In this document: piece by piece, positions 17,401 to 24,551 of the stretch
How the letters are laid out: every line of letters starts with the position of its first letter
How positions within the stretch are numbered: the first letter of the stretch is position 1
From: an uncultured bacterium
GTDB lineage: Bacteria > Bacillota > Clostridia > Oscillospirales > Acutalibacteraceae
NCBI GenBank assembly: GCA_934875675.1
Contig: CAKXIK010000036.1
Span: forward strand, 1-29,304
Reading direction: 5' to 3'
DNA: 29,304 bases
The notes under the pieces: generated by a model
The model's database searches: none
What the model was told of the DNA's origin: nothing
What the model saw: only the letters and a program-made list of their open reading frames with translations
Position numbers and translations under genes: made by a program

Positions 17401-18153
17401 AAACTGAACGCGCAGAATCGGTGCATTGCCCTGAACATTGTAGATGTAGGCATAAAAATCATAAGAAACGTTTGGTTCCACGGCAACCAATCCGCTGCGC
17501 ACTGCTGCCTGATAGGAACCTTGCGAGGCGGTCATTTTCATGCTGTTTTTTCCGGTGTGAACAATATCGGTGGCAAGTTCAATCTGTGCTTTGTAGGAAT
17601 CCGACCACTCCCACAGATCGTAGCCGTAAGGAAGTCCTACGGCGCTGTCCCATCCGCTTTCAAAATTTCCGTTTGGAACCGAGGTTACAGAAGAATCAAG
17701 TGCGAAAATTGTTGCTCGGTCAAACAGATAGCTGACATCCGTTGCCGTTCCCTCGGTGCCAAGCTGAATGACTTGGCGCACGGTTACAGCTCCGGCAGGG
17801 GCGGTAATTGCAAGGCGGTCACTGCCGTTGGTTGTAATGTAGGTTCTTCCGTTGGAATAACCGGTTGACCAATCGGTGGAAGAGGAGATCAGGGTGCCCT
17901 CTTCATTATAAAAGTTGAGGTAAGTGTGGCAGGGATCATCGCCGGAAAGCCCCTGCGCCATCAGATTTAAGCGGTATTCCTTTCCCTCGGCGGTGGCGAT
18001 GGGGTCGCTGATGATTCCATAAATGCCATTCCCCTGATACGTCATCTTTAGGCAGTTTTTGCCGGTCAGGATGGAATCACTCTTCACTTGATCGTCCGCA
18101 ATAACGGCAGAACCGGCTGCCGTGTCCGATCCTTCGAGAACGCTCCAGTTCAA
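14350..18153 (-). CDS. Surface polysaccharide lyase, central fragment: CBM_4_9-like modules and heparinase II/III-like domain
   Basis: Central piece of the giant surface protein. The true reading in this frame runs from about 18165 to about 14525. Four successive carbohydrate-binding modules of CBM_4_9 type each open with N-x-x-FE (NGGFE in the previous frame, then NGNFESG, NAGFENG, NPDFEGG) and close with a Y-x-DD strand. Then comes HPKVFFTADDIANLR and an alpha/alpha-toroid region of about 350 residues. A beta-sandwich follows with GHNHFDQNSFLI, SDPGY and VGHNTILVD, the hallmark segments of heparinase II/III-like lyases, which cleave uronic-acid-containing polysaccharides by beta-elimination. 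The His of GHNHFDQ and the Tyr and His residues of the toroid are the likely catalytic set. The exact polymer is unknown; I infer a uronate-rich glycan. Confidence 0.88.
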   Translation of the reverse strand: MNWSVLEGSDTAAGSAVIADDQVKSDSILTGKNCLKMTYQGNGIYGIISDPIATAEGKEYRLNLMAQGLSGDDPCHTYLNFYNEEGTLISSSTDWSTGYSNGRTYITTNGSDRLAITAPAGAVTVRQVIQLGTEGTATDVSYLFDRATIFALDSSVTSVPNGNFESGWDSAVGLPYGYDLWEWSDSYKAQIELATDIVHTGKNSMKMTASQGSYQAAVRSGLVAVEPNVSYDFYAYIYNVQGNAPILRVQFYDKNGSAIGSVTDVSSTSANAWAQSSKTIAAPSNAAFATIMMYQNRSASSKCIAYVDDITVIKTSENIPETPISTTLQNAGFENGFQTSGLPNNWVVWPNNAAGKIESSTTTVHNTTGYTGTTSVKITDDSTSATAGIASEPVQVTAGKKYRATAWVYNESGIVSLYMNFYGNRENALADSGRIPPVPNITCSTVGKWTLVTIEGTAPAGATCATVGFYMGVGSTAVSYADDLTFGLVPDVVYGSQILNPDFEGGTNTAGVPSNWTLLSASDEVLLSNQYSTSGNYSGNLINDSSTGCGLRSSGVAVTPGVNYQAKSNMYCKMGYGEIYLEFWNAAGSRIDVKTVTNSRTKEWREVSVEGIAPANAAYATLLYYQNSGNPGVIYVDDASIAPYTAPETEIRNYSSVVSSHPKVFFTADDIANLRALAQSTKKSANGTVGKDVVDAIIAEANKLMAEKSYSTNFSAYGSTYTITINNPPTEMPVSPSAPSGYGVWPFWTMLGRGIQNRLEVLSMAYMLTGDTAYSDSAIQFLDAMCGWELWHDPKDGYPTQKTNLDTAHIVQGAAIVYDVCYDQLTEAQREKFCNAIIKLGLEPLYQDGLTKTDHNIQGVRNSALATGALAILGDVDRSITNKYLTCAVDYFNWYLNEKYESGNQEGFGYTAYAIENIVMAFDQIARVTGDNSLIRHEYFEDLLIPWLITFCAPGSLTDAPVSNHDAEVGFFATVSALAQNGNGLAAWYLCNAKPGSGDTLNTQKFLSICDPDTLTITQPKTVINNSSIVEKIGWGALRTGWSAQDSLFTLISNQTPLGHNHFDQNSFLIATNGSWLASDPGYSTFDNGKPGMRQFRDKVGHNTILVDWVKNTTTGAQVYKGGGQLTSDILTNNYGAIIGSAADSYGVGVLNQYDRHAIMLNHADHPYYVLFDELDSDEARTYSWSLFTDGWDSLKIDGNAVSGETVANWVIPCKSTVTLPISMSSLSAMILCKLTPTITPSAPKWKVRIFMFPTAKRLKPTTLCLC

Positions 18154-19115
18154 GGGCAGGCTGCCCGCAGTGCCAACTCAAATCCGCCATTGGGAGTCAG
18201 ATTGGTGCAGTTCGGGTCAACCACAACGCCGGATGGTGCATAAACCCCGCTGCGGAGCAGATAGCGCGGCGTTTGGCGATGCGTGCTGTTGTTGGCAAAA
18301 TGACTGGAATCATCATTTGCGGAACAGCTGTGCGCCTGAACGTCTGCATGGTCCGTGTCGAAATCATATGAGGCGAGCACGTCGCTTCCGGCAAACAGCT
18401 TCATGTTATCGTAGTAAGCACTGCCGGTTGGTTTGGCCGCGCCGCGTTCGGTGTCTTCCCATGCAGTATCACCGCAGGGACCAAAACTTTTAATTTCCAC
18501 TGCAGTGCTCAGATTCATAGACACGGATGCGCTTCCGTCTACGGTGAGCGTCATTTTTGTTGCAGTGTAGTCAATGCGGATGGTGTGCCACACATCATCC
18601 TTTAGATTGTATGACAGATCAATTTTGCTGTTAATCGTATAATCGCCAAGACCATACTGATTGGCTGCAACGGAATGCAGGGTAATGTCTGCAATGGAAA
18701 GCGTGTTTCCTGTTTGCAGGATCACCGGTCCCTGTCGGGTGGCAGAGTTCAGTCCGCCGTTGTCTGAGCGGGATATAACGTCTGACATGCTGGACCATAC
18801 CAGAAAGTTGTTCTGATCTTTTGATCCGGCGGATGGCACGCGATAATCAAAGCTAACAGAATATTCAGCGGGCAGAGAAACGGAATCCGCCAGAGGAATA
18901 TAAAAGTATCCAAGTGCGGTGCTGGTTTTTGCGGTGTCGCTCATGTTAAATTCCGTTTTCAGAGCGTCCATGTCAAATTGCTGTGTCAGAATTACGCGGT
19001 TGTCATCTTGGGAGGATTCGGTTGGCAGTGCAGAAGCTGTTACAGGCAGGGTCGATGTTAACAGTGCTGCGGATAAAACTGCAGACAGAATTTTTTGCCT
19101 CAAGTTTTTTCGCAT
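18150..19115 (-). CDS. Surface polysaccharide lyase, N-terminal fragment: signal peptide and LamG-like domain
   Basis: N-terminal piece of the giant surface lyase. The start is the ATG at 19115, with AAGGAGAG 7 bases upstream; the frame is open 15 codons further but lacks a better site. A signal peptide (MRKNLRQKIL, hydrophobic core, cleavage near ASA-LP, about residue 29) is followed by a concanavalin/LamG-like domain to about residue 275. Its strands include EYSVSFDYRVP, WHTIRIDYTATKMTLTVDG and AYYDNMKLF. The first carbohydrate-binding module begins at TPNGGFELA, after which the frame is lost at 18164-18172. Restoring one base in ACTGCGGGC gives LALAGSLPLNWSV, which joins the next fragment. 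The full gene, 12755-19115 with two bases restored, is exactly 2,121 codons. Confidence 0.85.
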   Translation of the reverse strand: MRKNLRQKILSAVLSAALLTSTLPVTASALPTESSQDDNRVILTQQFDMDALKTEFNMSDTAKTSTALGYFYIPLADSVSLPAEYSVSFDYRVPSAGSKDQNNFLVWSSMSDVISRSDNGGLNSATRQGPVILQTGNTLSIADITLHSVAANQYGLGDYTINSKIDLSYNLKDDVWHTIRIDYTATKMTLTVDGSASVSMNLSTAVEIKSFGPCGDTAWEDTERGAAKPTGSAYYDNMKLFAGSDVLASYDFDTDHADVQAHSCSANDDSSHFANNSTHRQTPRYLLRSGVYAPSGVVVDPNCTNLTPNGGFELALRAACP

Positions 19116-19200
19116 GTATTTTCTCTCCTTTTCGAATCTTTTGACATCAACGACACGCATACCTGCTTTTTAAGCGAAAGTGTTAAGAAGAAAAAACTAT

Positions 19201-19234
19201 TACATATGTACAGATATTAATGATTGATATCAAT
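19201..19234. promoter_or_regulatory. Two palindromes upstream of the surface lyase gene
   Basis: TACATATGTA (19201-19210) and ATTGATATCAAT (19223-19234) are perfect palindromes about 85-120 bases before the lyase start, in AT-rich DNA that should hold its promoter. They could be operators. No known consensus fits well enough to name a regulator. Confidence 0.35.
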
Positions 19235-19775
19235 ATAATTTTAGTCTTATGCTGTGCAAGGAAACAATCTCTTTCCTCTTTGAAAACCATGCTAATTCTA
19301 CTGACATGAATTGTAAAAGAAATTTGTCCCATCTTGTAAGGCACATCAATTTGCAGAAACTCTTGACTCTATTTTTGCCGGGAAATACCGATCGTCAAAT
19401 AGCGTGCACGGCAGTTGCTGATTTTTTTATCCTTAAATGACAATTTCTTTTAAAGAAAAAACGGCAATCCTCATAAAAGAACTGTCGTTTTTTGTTCAAT
19501 GCGTATTAAAAGACGTGGCTGCACTTTCGGCGGAAAGATTGAAACTGATGTAGTAGAAATAATGCTGATTTTGTTTGGTATTACTTTCTTAGGGAACCTC
19601 TGATTTCATTATTGTCACCGCGGTTGCTGTAACATGGTATAACAGGGTGATTGTGCATCGTTGTGAGTAAGTATTCAGAAAGTGAAAATCTATTACAAAA
19701 TAATCGGGCATATTGAAGTCGCAGATGAGCATCGCCGAAAAGCAATCCTATTTCAAACCCTTTGGAAGAAACAAA
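19235..19775. other. Gene-poor stretch between the lyase gene and the IS remnant
   Basis: I find no supportable gene here. Short ORFs on either strand (such as 19249-19440 plus and 19581-19814 minus) have no ribosome binding site and no recognisable protein. A weak terminator-like pairing (AAAAAACGGCA with TGTCGTTTTTT, 19457-19494) is visible with a long loop. Confidence 0.5.
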
Positions 19776-19824
19776 ATAGACCAAAATGCCTGAAAGCAAT
19801 AAAGCCTTCAACACTTTGGTCTAT
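19776..19824. repeat. Inverted repeat 1 upstream of the IS remnant
   Basis: ATAGACCAAA (19776-19785) and TTTGGTCTAT (19815-19824) are perfect 10-base arms around 29 bases. It is the first of two adjacent hairpins. Confidence 0.6.
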
Positions 19825-19831
19825 ACAAAAC

Positions 19832-19870
19832 AAATACCCATAAGGGCTCTCAAGTCCCTTATGGGTATTT
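19832..19870. terminator. Inverted repeat 2: symmetrical hairpin, possible bidirectional terminator
   Basis: AAATACCCATAAGGG (19832-19846) and CCCTTATGGGTATTT (19856-19870) are perfect 15-base arms around 9 bases. A/T at the outer ends gives a T-rich 3' arm on either strand. No clear gene ends just before it on either strand. Confidence 0.6.
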
Positions 19871-19892
19871 AGTATGGAATTGAACGCAATGA

Positions 19893-20105
19893 TTAATACA
19901 ATGCACCTTATATTACAATCTCGCAAAATATGTCCGCGAGAATCTCCACTACATTTTGGTTCGGGACAACGGAAGTCAATGCCTAATGAAGGATGTGTAC
20001 GAGGGCGGTTGTTACCGATATTATGCCGACAATAATCCCGTTTGTCACCATAAAATTATAGAGACGTCCAACTCAATTTGGTATAGTTTAATTGCAGCAA
20101 ATTGA
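19893..20105 (+). pseudogene. Possible C-terminal remnant of an unrecognised gene
   Basis: A stop-free frame with no start codon near its beginning encodes about 70 residues that read like real protein: KYVRENLHYILVRDNGSQ, then DVYEGGCYRYYADNNP, then KIIETSNSIWYSLIAAN and a TGA at 20103. I do not recognise the family. It runs straight into the leader of the transposase remnant, so an insertion event could have truncated the gene or displaced its 5' part. It could also be a chance frame. Confidence 0.35.
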
Positions 20106-20124
20106 GCCGAAAGGAGCTGGACGT
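20064..20124 (+). promoter_or_regulatory. Nested inverted repeats covering the transposase ribosome binding site
   Basis: ACGTCCA (20064-20070) pairs with TGGACGT (20118-20124), and CTCAATTTG (20072-20080) pairs with CAAATTGAG (20098-20106). The Shine-Dalgarno AAAGGAG (20110-20116) lies in the bulge between the right arms. Several IS elements use such leader hairpins to limit translation from outside transcripts. Confidence 0.5.
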
Positions 20125-20940
20125 TATCTATCGACAAAAATTATTTGATGACATTCATCTGTTTACATCCCAGCCCAAAGCAACGTTCTATGATGAACTG
20201 TTTTTGCATTTGAACTTAAGTTGTATGGACAATGCCATCTCTGCCACCGGCAGAAAAGGATACTCAAAGCAAGCGTTATTTGCGACTTTTATCGTTATGA
20301 AATGCGAAGGCTTTGCGCAAATTACCGATTTGCAGGATTATCTGGAAAACAACCGTCTGATTGCACACTATTGTGGATTTGATATCACAAAACCGCTGCC
20401 ATCGTACTGGACATATGACCGCTTCGTTCGCCAACTTGACAATGAGATTTTGCGGGAAATTATGAGAACACAAGTGAAAAAACTCATCAAACTCGGCATT
20501 ACAGATACCGCATTCATAGGTTTAGATTCCACCCCCATTGCCGCTAACACTTCTCACAACAACCCGAAATCTTTCCGCAAAAACAAGTTCAAAAAGGATA
20601 ATCAGCCAAAATCAGATACAGATTGCCGGCTGGGCGTTCATACAGCCTCCAACCAACATCTCCAACCAAACATAATGAGAAAAATTTTGAGTTCTATTGG
20701 GGCTACAAGAAACATGTTTTGGTTGATTGCATTACAGGCTTACTGCCAAAAAAGGTCAACAAATTATTAGTTGTAGGACGCTGTATCTCCTACACTCACG
20801 AGGTACAAATATCATTCCGTATTATGCCAATTGCAGCAAAGCCTGCGCGATGCAGGAGCTTTTATCGGATAAACTGAAAATGCGACCTGGAGTCCTACTT
20901 CCAATGGTACATTCGAAACAAATGTTTCAATTTTGTTAAT
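20102..20940 (+). pseudogene. Degraded DDE transposase (IS1182-like)
   Basis: The frame at 20102-20770 encodes a DUF772-type N-terminal domain (TGRKGYSKQALFATFIVMK, LQDYLENNRLIAHYCGF, YDRFVRQL) and the start of the DDE domain with its first Asp (FIGLDSTPIAANT) and DCRLGVHTAS. At about 20645 the reading shifts: a second frame continues with KNFEFYWGYKKHVLVDCITGL, then a third from about 20740. No second or third catalytic acidic residue context is recognisable, and the C-terminal part is missing. No ATG lies after the AAAGGAG; ATC stands where a start would be expected, or TTG at 20102. I could not find terminal inverted repeats. It is inactive. Confidence 0.85.
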
Positions 20941-21042
20941 ATAAAGTTTAATTTTTGGCAGAGAATACATAATTTCAAGCTTATAATAAAACTAGTTCAT
21001 GCTAAATAGTAAAAAAGATGGATGCGGTCATCAACTTGCTCG
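20941..21042. other. Spacer after the IS remnant
   Basis: AT-rich DNA with no ORF, repeat or structure that I can support. It probably holds the worn right end of the insertion element. Confidence 0.4.
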
Positions 21043-21071
21043 TTGTCCCTGTGAGAAGTTTGGTATATAAC
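21043..21071 (+). promoter_or_regulatory. Candidate promoter of the oxidoreductase-transporter cluster
   Basis: TTGTCC (21043-21048), a 17-base spacer, TATAAC (21066-21071), about 140 bases before the oxidoreductase start. It is the best sigma-A match in this spacer; the -35 box is only a moderate match. Confidence 0.42.
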
Positions 21072-21208
21072 TCTTTACATCTTAACATGAATTGAAAAGA
21101 CGGTAATGCAATCTTTGATAGATGACTAATTTTATTGTTTTCCTTATTTTGGGAGATGCATTTTTTACAAAAATCATTTTATTTTTTTATTGTATCGGGG
21201 GAGAAAAA

Positions 21209-22135
21209 ATGTTTGAGAAACTCAACCAATTCATAGCCCTAAACGAAGAATTTGACGTTATTGTAATAGGAGGCGGTCCCGCGGGATGTGCCGCCGCCGC
21301 TGCCGCTGCCAGAGAAGGGGGACACACACTTCTGCTGGAATCAACAGGCTCTCTGGGTGGGATGGGAACTTCAGGACTGGTTCCGGCGTGGTGTCCGTTT
21401 TCTGACGGAGAAAAATTGGTTTACGGGGGGATTGCGCAGACTGTGTTAGAACGCTCTAAGGCAGCTACCAGCCATGTTCCAGAATCCAGAATAGACTGGG
21501 TTCCAATAGATCCGGAGGCTCTGAAAGCAATCTACGACCGGATAGTGACAGACAATGGCGTTCATGTGTTGTTTCACACCATGGCTCTTGGGGTGGAAAC
21601 CGATGGGAAAGGCGAAATTAATGCTATTTTGACGGGGAACAAGGCTGGGCTGACTGCCTACCGTGCCAAGACATTTGTCGATGCGACAGGTGATGGCGAT
21701 GTAGCAGCTTTTGCCGGTGCGGAATGGAGGATGGAAGAAAACGGCGAGGCTCCGATGCCAGCTTCCCATTGCTTTGTGTTAACAAATGTAGATTTGTACG
21801 CTTATCTGTATCATTCAAAATATGGTCTGCTCACGCGGGGAGGAATGCTCGCCAGTAACCCTTGCAGTTTTGTACATTCGCTGCCCGATGATTCCAGGTT
21901 TCCGGAAATTGTGGATATGCACCTTTGCAATAACATCATCGGTCCGGCGACGATCGGTTTTAATGCCGGGCATGTATATGACGTGGATGCTACAAACCCC
22001 GAAAGTGTTTCAAATGCGATGATGTATGGTCGTAAACTCGCGCGCGAATATTGCGAAGCCCTTGCACTCTATTTCCCGGAAGCTTTTGGCAACGCATATC
22101 TGGTGGAAACTGCCCCTTCCATGGGCATTCTATAA
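21209..22135 (+). CDS. FAD-dependent oxidoreductase, N-terminal part up to an in-frame stop
   Basis: The N-terminal two thirds of an FAD_oxidored-family (PF12831-like) flavoprotein. FDVIVIGGGPAGCAAAAAAAR (here GGGPAG, about residues 17-22) is the Rossmann dinucleotide-binding motif. STGSLGGMGTSGLVP is the second hallmark of the family, and FVDATGDGDVAAFAGAEW is the ATGDGD motif near the flavin. The start is the ATG at 21209, with GGGGGAG 5 bases upstream. The frame ends at TAA (22133-22135) inside what should read GIRESRRI; it continues unshifted beyond the stop to 22567. The family often accompanies carbohydrate ABC transporters, as here; its reaction is not established. Unless the stop is read through, the product lacks its C-terminal flavin-contacting part. 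Confidence 0.88.
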   Translation: MFEKLNQFIALNEEFDVIVIGGGPAGCAAAAAAAREGGHTLLLESTGSLGGMGTSGLVPAWCPFSDGEKLVYGGIAQTVLERSKAATSHVPESRIDWVPIDPEALKAIYDRIVTDNGVHVLFHTMALGVETDGKGEINAILTGNKAGLTAYRAKTFVDATGDGDVAAFAGAEWRMEENGEAPMPASHCFVLTNVDLYAYLYHSKYGLLTRGGMLASNPCSFVHSLPDDSRFPEIVDMHLCNNIIGPATIGFNAGHVYDVDATNPESVSNAMMYGRKLAREYCEALALYFPEAFGNAYLVETAPSMGIL

Positions 22136-22567
22136 TCCAGAAGAATTATCTGGGATTATGTAATGACTGTAGAGGATTATCTGGGTCGCACAACCTTTGA
22201 AGATGAAATCTGTCGCAATTGTTATTATCTTGATGTACATTACAGCAAAGAAGAGGTCGAGCTTCAAAAAAAAGGAAAAATAAACGACAAGTCACGCTGT
22301 GCCTATTACAGCAAAGGGGAATCACACGGAATTCCGTACCGTTGCCTCACGCCCAAAGGACTGACCAATCTAATTGTTGCAGGTCGCTCCATTTCCTGCG
22401 AAAAGCACCTGCAGGGAAGCATCCGCGTGATGCCGGCTTGCCTTGCAATGGGAGAGGCGGCCGGCATTGCCGCAGTCATGACTGCCCGTGGAGACCGCAA
22501 TTTTCATAATACGGATGTGCAGCAACTGCGTGCTCGGCTAAAAGAATACGGTGCGTATATCCGATAA
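22136..22567 (+). pseudogene. FAD-dependent oxidoreductase, C-terminal part beyond the in-frame stop
   Basis: Same frame as the preceding part, directly after the TAA. It begins SRRIIWDYVMTVEDYLGRT, the conserved segment that follows the interruption in this family. It ends with GIPYRCLTPKGLTNLIVAGRS (here LTNLIVAGRS), ISCEKHLQGSIRVMPACLAMGEAAG, the classic C-terminal flavin-binding region. Together the two parts make 451 residues plus the stop codon, a normal family length, so a single base change has split one gene. A start at the ATG at 22163 has no ribosome binding site, so this half is unlikely to be made on its own. Confidence 0.85.
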
Positions 22568-22637
22568 GAGAAAGAAAATACAGAAAAATAAGTATTTTAT
22601 TAAATTTGTGTATTAGAAGTCGTAAGAGGAAAAGGAG

Positions 22638-23597
22638 ATGCCCGCCGTGCTGAAAGGTACTGCCATAACTGAATCGAAGATGCGAGTTCGGACCCCAATG
22701 AAACGGAATGTCAAGGAAAATTTAGAGCTTTATGCCATCATGCTTCCAACGATTGTACTGATTATTATTTTTATGTACATTCCGATGTACGGAATTGTGA
22801 TTGCATTTCAAGATTATATTCCCGGAGCGCCTTTTTTTGGTGCAGCAACAAAATGGGTAGGGTTGAAGCATTTTATTAATTTTGTTAAAGGAGAATATTT
22901 TACCCGCTTTTTAGTGAATACGTTGCGACTGAATACAATGTCGCTATTGATGGGATTTTGGGTACCAATTGCATTTGCATTGATCCTAAACGAATTGTAC
23001 GGTTCGAGATTTAAAAAATTCGTCCAAACCGTAAGTTATCTGCCACATTTTATCTCTTCAGTTGTGGTTGCCGGTATGGTTCTTTCGTTTGTTTCTACCG
23101 ATGGAATTATCAATCAGCTAATCACTGTTCTGGGAGGAACCCCACAGGCATGGAACACAAATCCAACAGCATTTCCGTGGATTTTTACATTGACCGGAAT
23201 CTGGCAATCATTTGGGTGGAGCAGCATTTTGTATTTAGCCACGATTTCTGCCATTGATCCCGCATTGTATGAAGCGGCGGATTTGGATGGAGCGGGTCGA
23301 TGGAAGAAGATTCAATATATCACGCTGCCACATATGTTGCCTCTGATAGCGGTTCAGCTAATTTTCTTTGTAGGCGGCATGTTAAATTCCGATACACAGA
23401 TGATTCTATTACTGTACAATCCTGCAACTTACAAGACGGCAGATACCATCGGAACCTTTGTTTATCGCCAGGGTCTTGTGGGAGGACAGTTCAGTTCCGC
23501 TTCTGCAGCCGGCTTGTTTATGTCTATCCTTAGCTTCCTTCTGGTCTACGGGTCCAATTATTGTTCCCGAAAGCTTTCGGATTATTCTTTGTGGTAA
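22638..23597 (+). CDS. ABC sugar transporter permease, LplB/YteP type
   Basis: A 319-residue inner-membrane permease with six predicted helices. The N-terminal ELYAIMLPTIVLIIIFMYIPMYG (seen as MLPTIVLIIIFMYIPMYG) and YGIVIAFQDY are hallmarks of the LplB-like branch of the MalF family. The EAA loop, YEAADLDGAGRWKKIQYITLP, contacts the ATPase. It pairs with the next gene to form the channel for complex oligosaccharides. The start may be the ATG at 22638 (GAGG 8 bases upstream) or the GTG at 22647 (AAGGAG 9 bases upstream). No ATPase gene is present; this transporter class usually shares an MsmX-type ATPase encoded elsewhere. The gene is intact, unlike its neighbours. Confidence 0.93.
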   Translation: MPAVLKGTAITESKMRVRTPMKRNVKENLELYAIMLPTIVLIIIFMYIPMYGIVIAFQDYIPGAPFFGAATKWVGLKHFINFVKGEYFTRFLVNTLRLNTMSLLMGFWVPIAFALILNELYGSRFKKFVQTVSYLPHFISSVVVAGMVLSFVSTDGIINQLITVLGGTPQAWNTNPTAFPWIFTLTGIWQSFGWSSILYLATISAIDPALYEAADLDGAGRWKKIQYITLPHMLPLIAVQLIFFVGGMLNSDTQMILLLYNPATYKTADTIGTFVYRQGLVGGQFSSASAAGLFMSILSFLLVYGSNYCSRKLSDYSLW

Positions 23598-23610
23598 GGA
23601 GAAAATTGAA

Positions 23611-24513
23611 ATGCAAAAAGCTGCCGCACAACAACGTAAGAAAGTAAGCCTATCGCAGATTTTGATTGTGGTGCTCTGTGTTTTGGTGTGTTTTATTACG
23701 ATTTATCCCATGTATTACGTTTTAATCCGTTCTATCAGCGATCCTGTTCAGGTATCCGCAACCGGTGCACCTGCTTTTTTCCCAAAAGGATTTTACTTGG
23801 GAAGTTATTTACTTATCGTAAAGGATATGCGTCTGTGGCGTGCATTAGGAAATACAATTTTTTATGCCATTGGCTGTACAGTCCTGATGCTGTTAACTAC
23901 AACTTGCATGGCATATCCGTTGACCCGTCCTAATCTCAAATTTCGCAAGGCGGTTGTCTTTTTTGTGTTGTTGCCGATGTATTTTGGTGGAGGACTGATC
24001 CCAACATTCTTACTGTACACAAAGTTGGGTCTGTACAATACGGTTTGGGCGATTTTGCTGCCAAGTGTCAGTATCTGGAATATTATTCTTGCACACACCT
24101 TTTTTAAGTCCATTCCGGAAACGATCTCGGAATCTGCGTTTATTGACGGCGCCAATCATTTTCAGGTTATGACAAAAATTATTATGCCGCTTTCTAAGCC
24201 GGTATTTGCAGTACTGGCCATTTACAGTATCGTTGGTGTGTGGAACGACTGGTTTACTGCGATGATCTATCTGCCTAATGAGGACCTTCATCCACTTCAG
24301 ATGTTCCTGCAACGCATTCTGATTGCACAAACAGTAGACCTGACACAAATCAAGACGGCAGAAGAAATGAAAAATGCAATTGAACGGATGTTGACAGCTT
24401 CTCAGCTTAATTATAGTATGATTATCTTTGTTTCGGTTCCAATCATTATGATTTATCCAATGTTTCAGAAATACTTTATTAAAGGTGTCATGCTCGGGTC
24501 ACTCAAAGAATAA
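23611..24513 (+). CDS. ABC sugar transporter permease, YtcP/AraQ type
   Basis: A 300-residue inner-membrane permease of the MalG-like carbohydrate branch. The opening segment VCFITIYPMYYVLIRSISD, the central LPMYFGGGLIPTFLLY, and the EAA-type loop ISESAFIDGANHFQVMTKIIMPLSKP are diagnostic of the YtcP subgroup. The C-terminus ends KYFIKGVMLGSLKE, the usual end of this family. The start is the ATG at 23611, with AAGGAG about 9 bases upstream; the frame is open further back but overlaps the previous permease. Only 13 bases separate it from that gene, so the two are co-translated partners. Confidence 0.94.
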   Translation: MQKAAAQQRKKVSLSQILIVVLCVLVCFITIYPMYYVLIRSISDPVQVSATGAPAFFPKGFYLGSYLLIVKDMRLWRALGNTIFYAIGCTVLMLLTTTCMAYPLTRPNLKFRKAVVFFVLLPMYFGGGLIPTFLLYTKLGLYNTVWAILLPSVSIWNIILAHTFFKSIPETISESAFIDGANHFQVMTKIIMPLSKPVFAVLAIYSIVGVWNDWFTAMIYLPNEDLHPLQMFLQRILIAQTVDLTQIKTAEEMKNAIERMLTASQLNYSMIIFVSVPIIMIYPMFQKYFIKGVMLGSLKE

Positions 24514-24551
24514 CATGACCCGTGTAAATAAACATATTGCAGGAGGAAAAA

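Noticed and set aside
19581..19814. A 77-codon minus-strand ORF in the gene-poor region
   Set aside because: It has no Shine-Dalgarno sequence and no recognisable family, and its start lies within the first inverted repeat.
22133..22135. Pyrrolysine or selenocysteine recoding at the internal stop
   Set aside because: The stop is TAA, which is neither TAG nor TGA, and the family has an ordinary Glu at this place.
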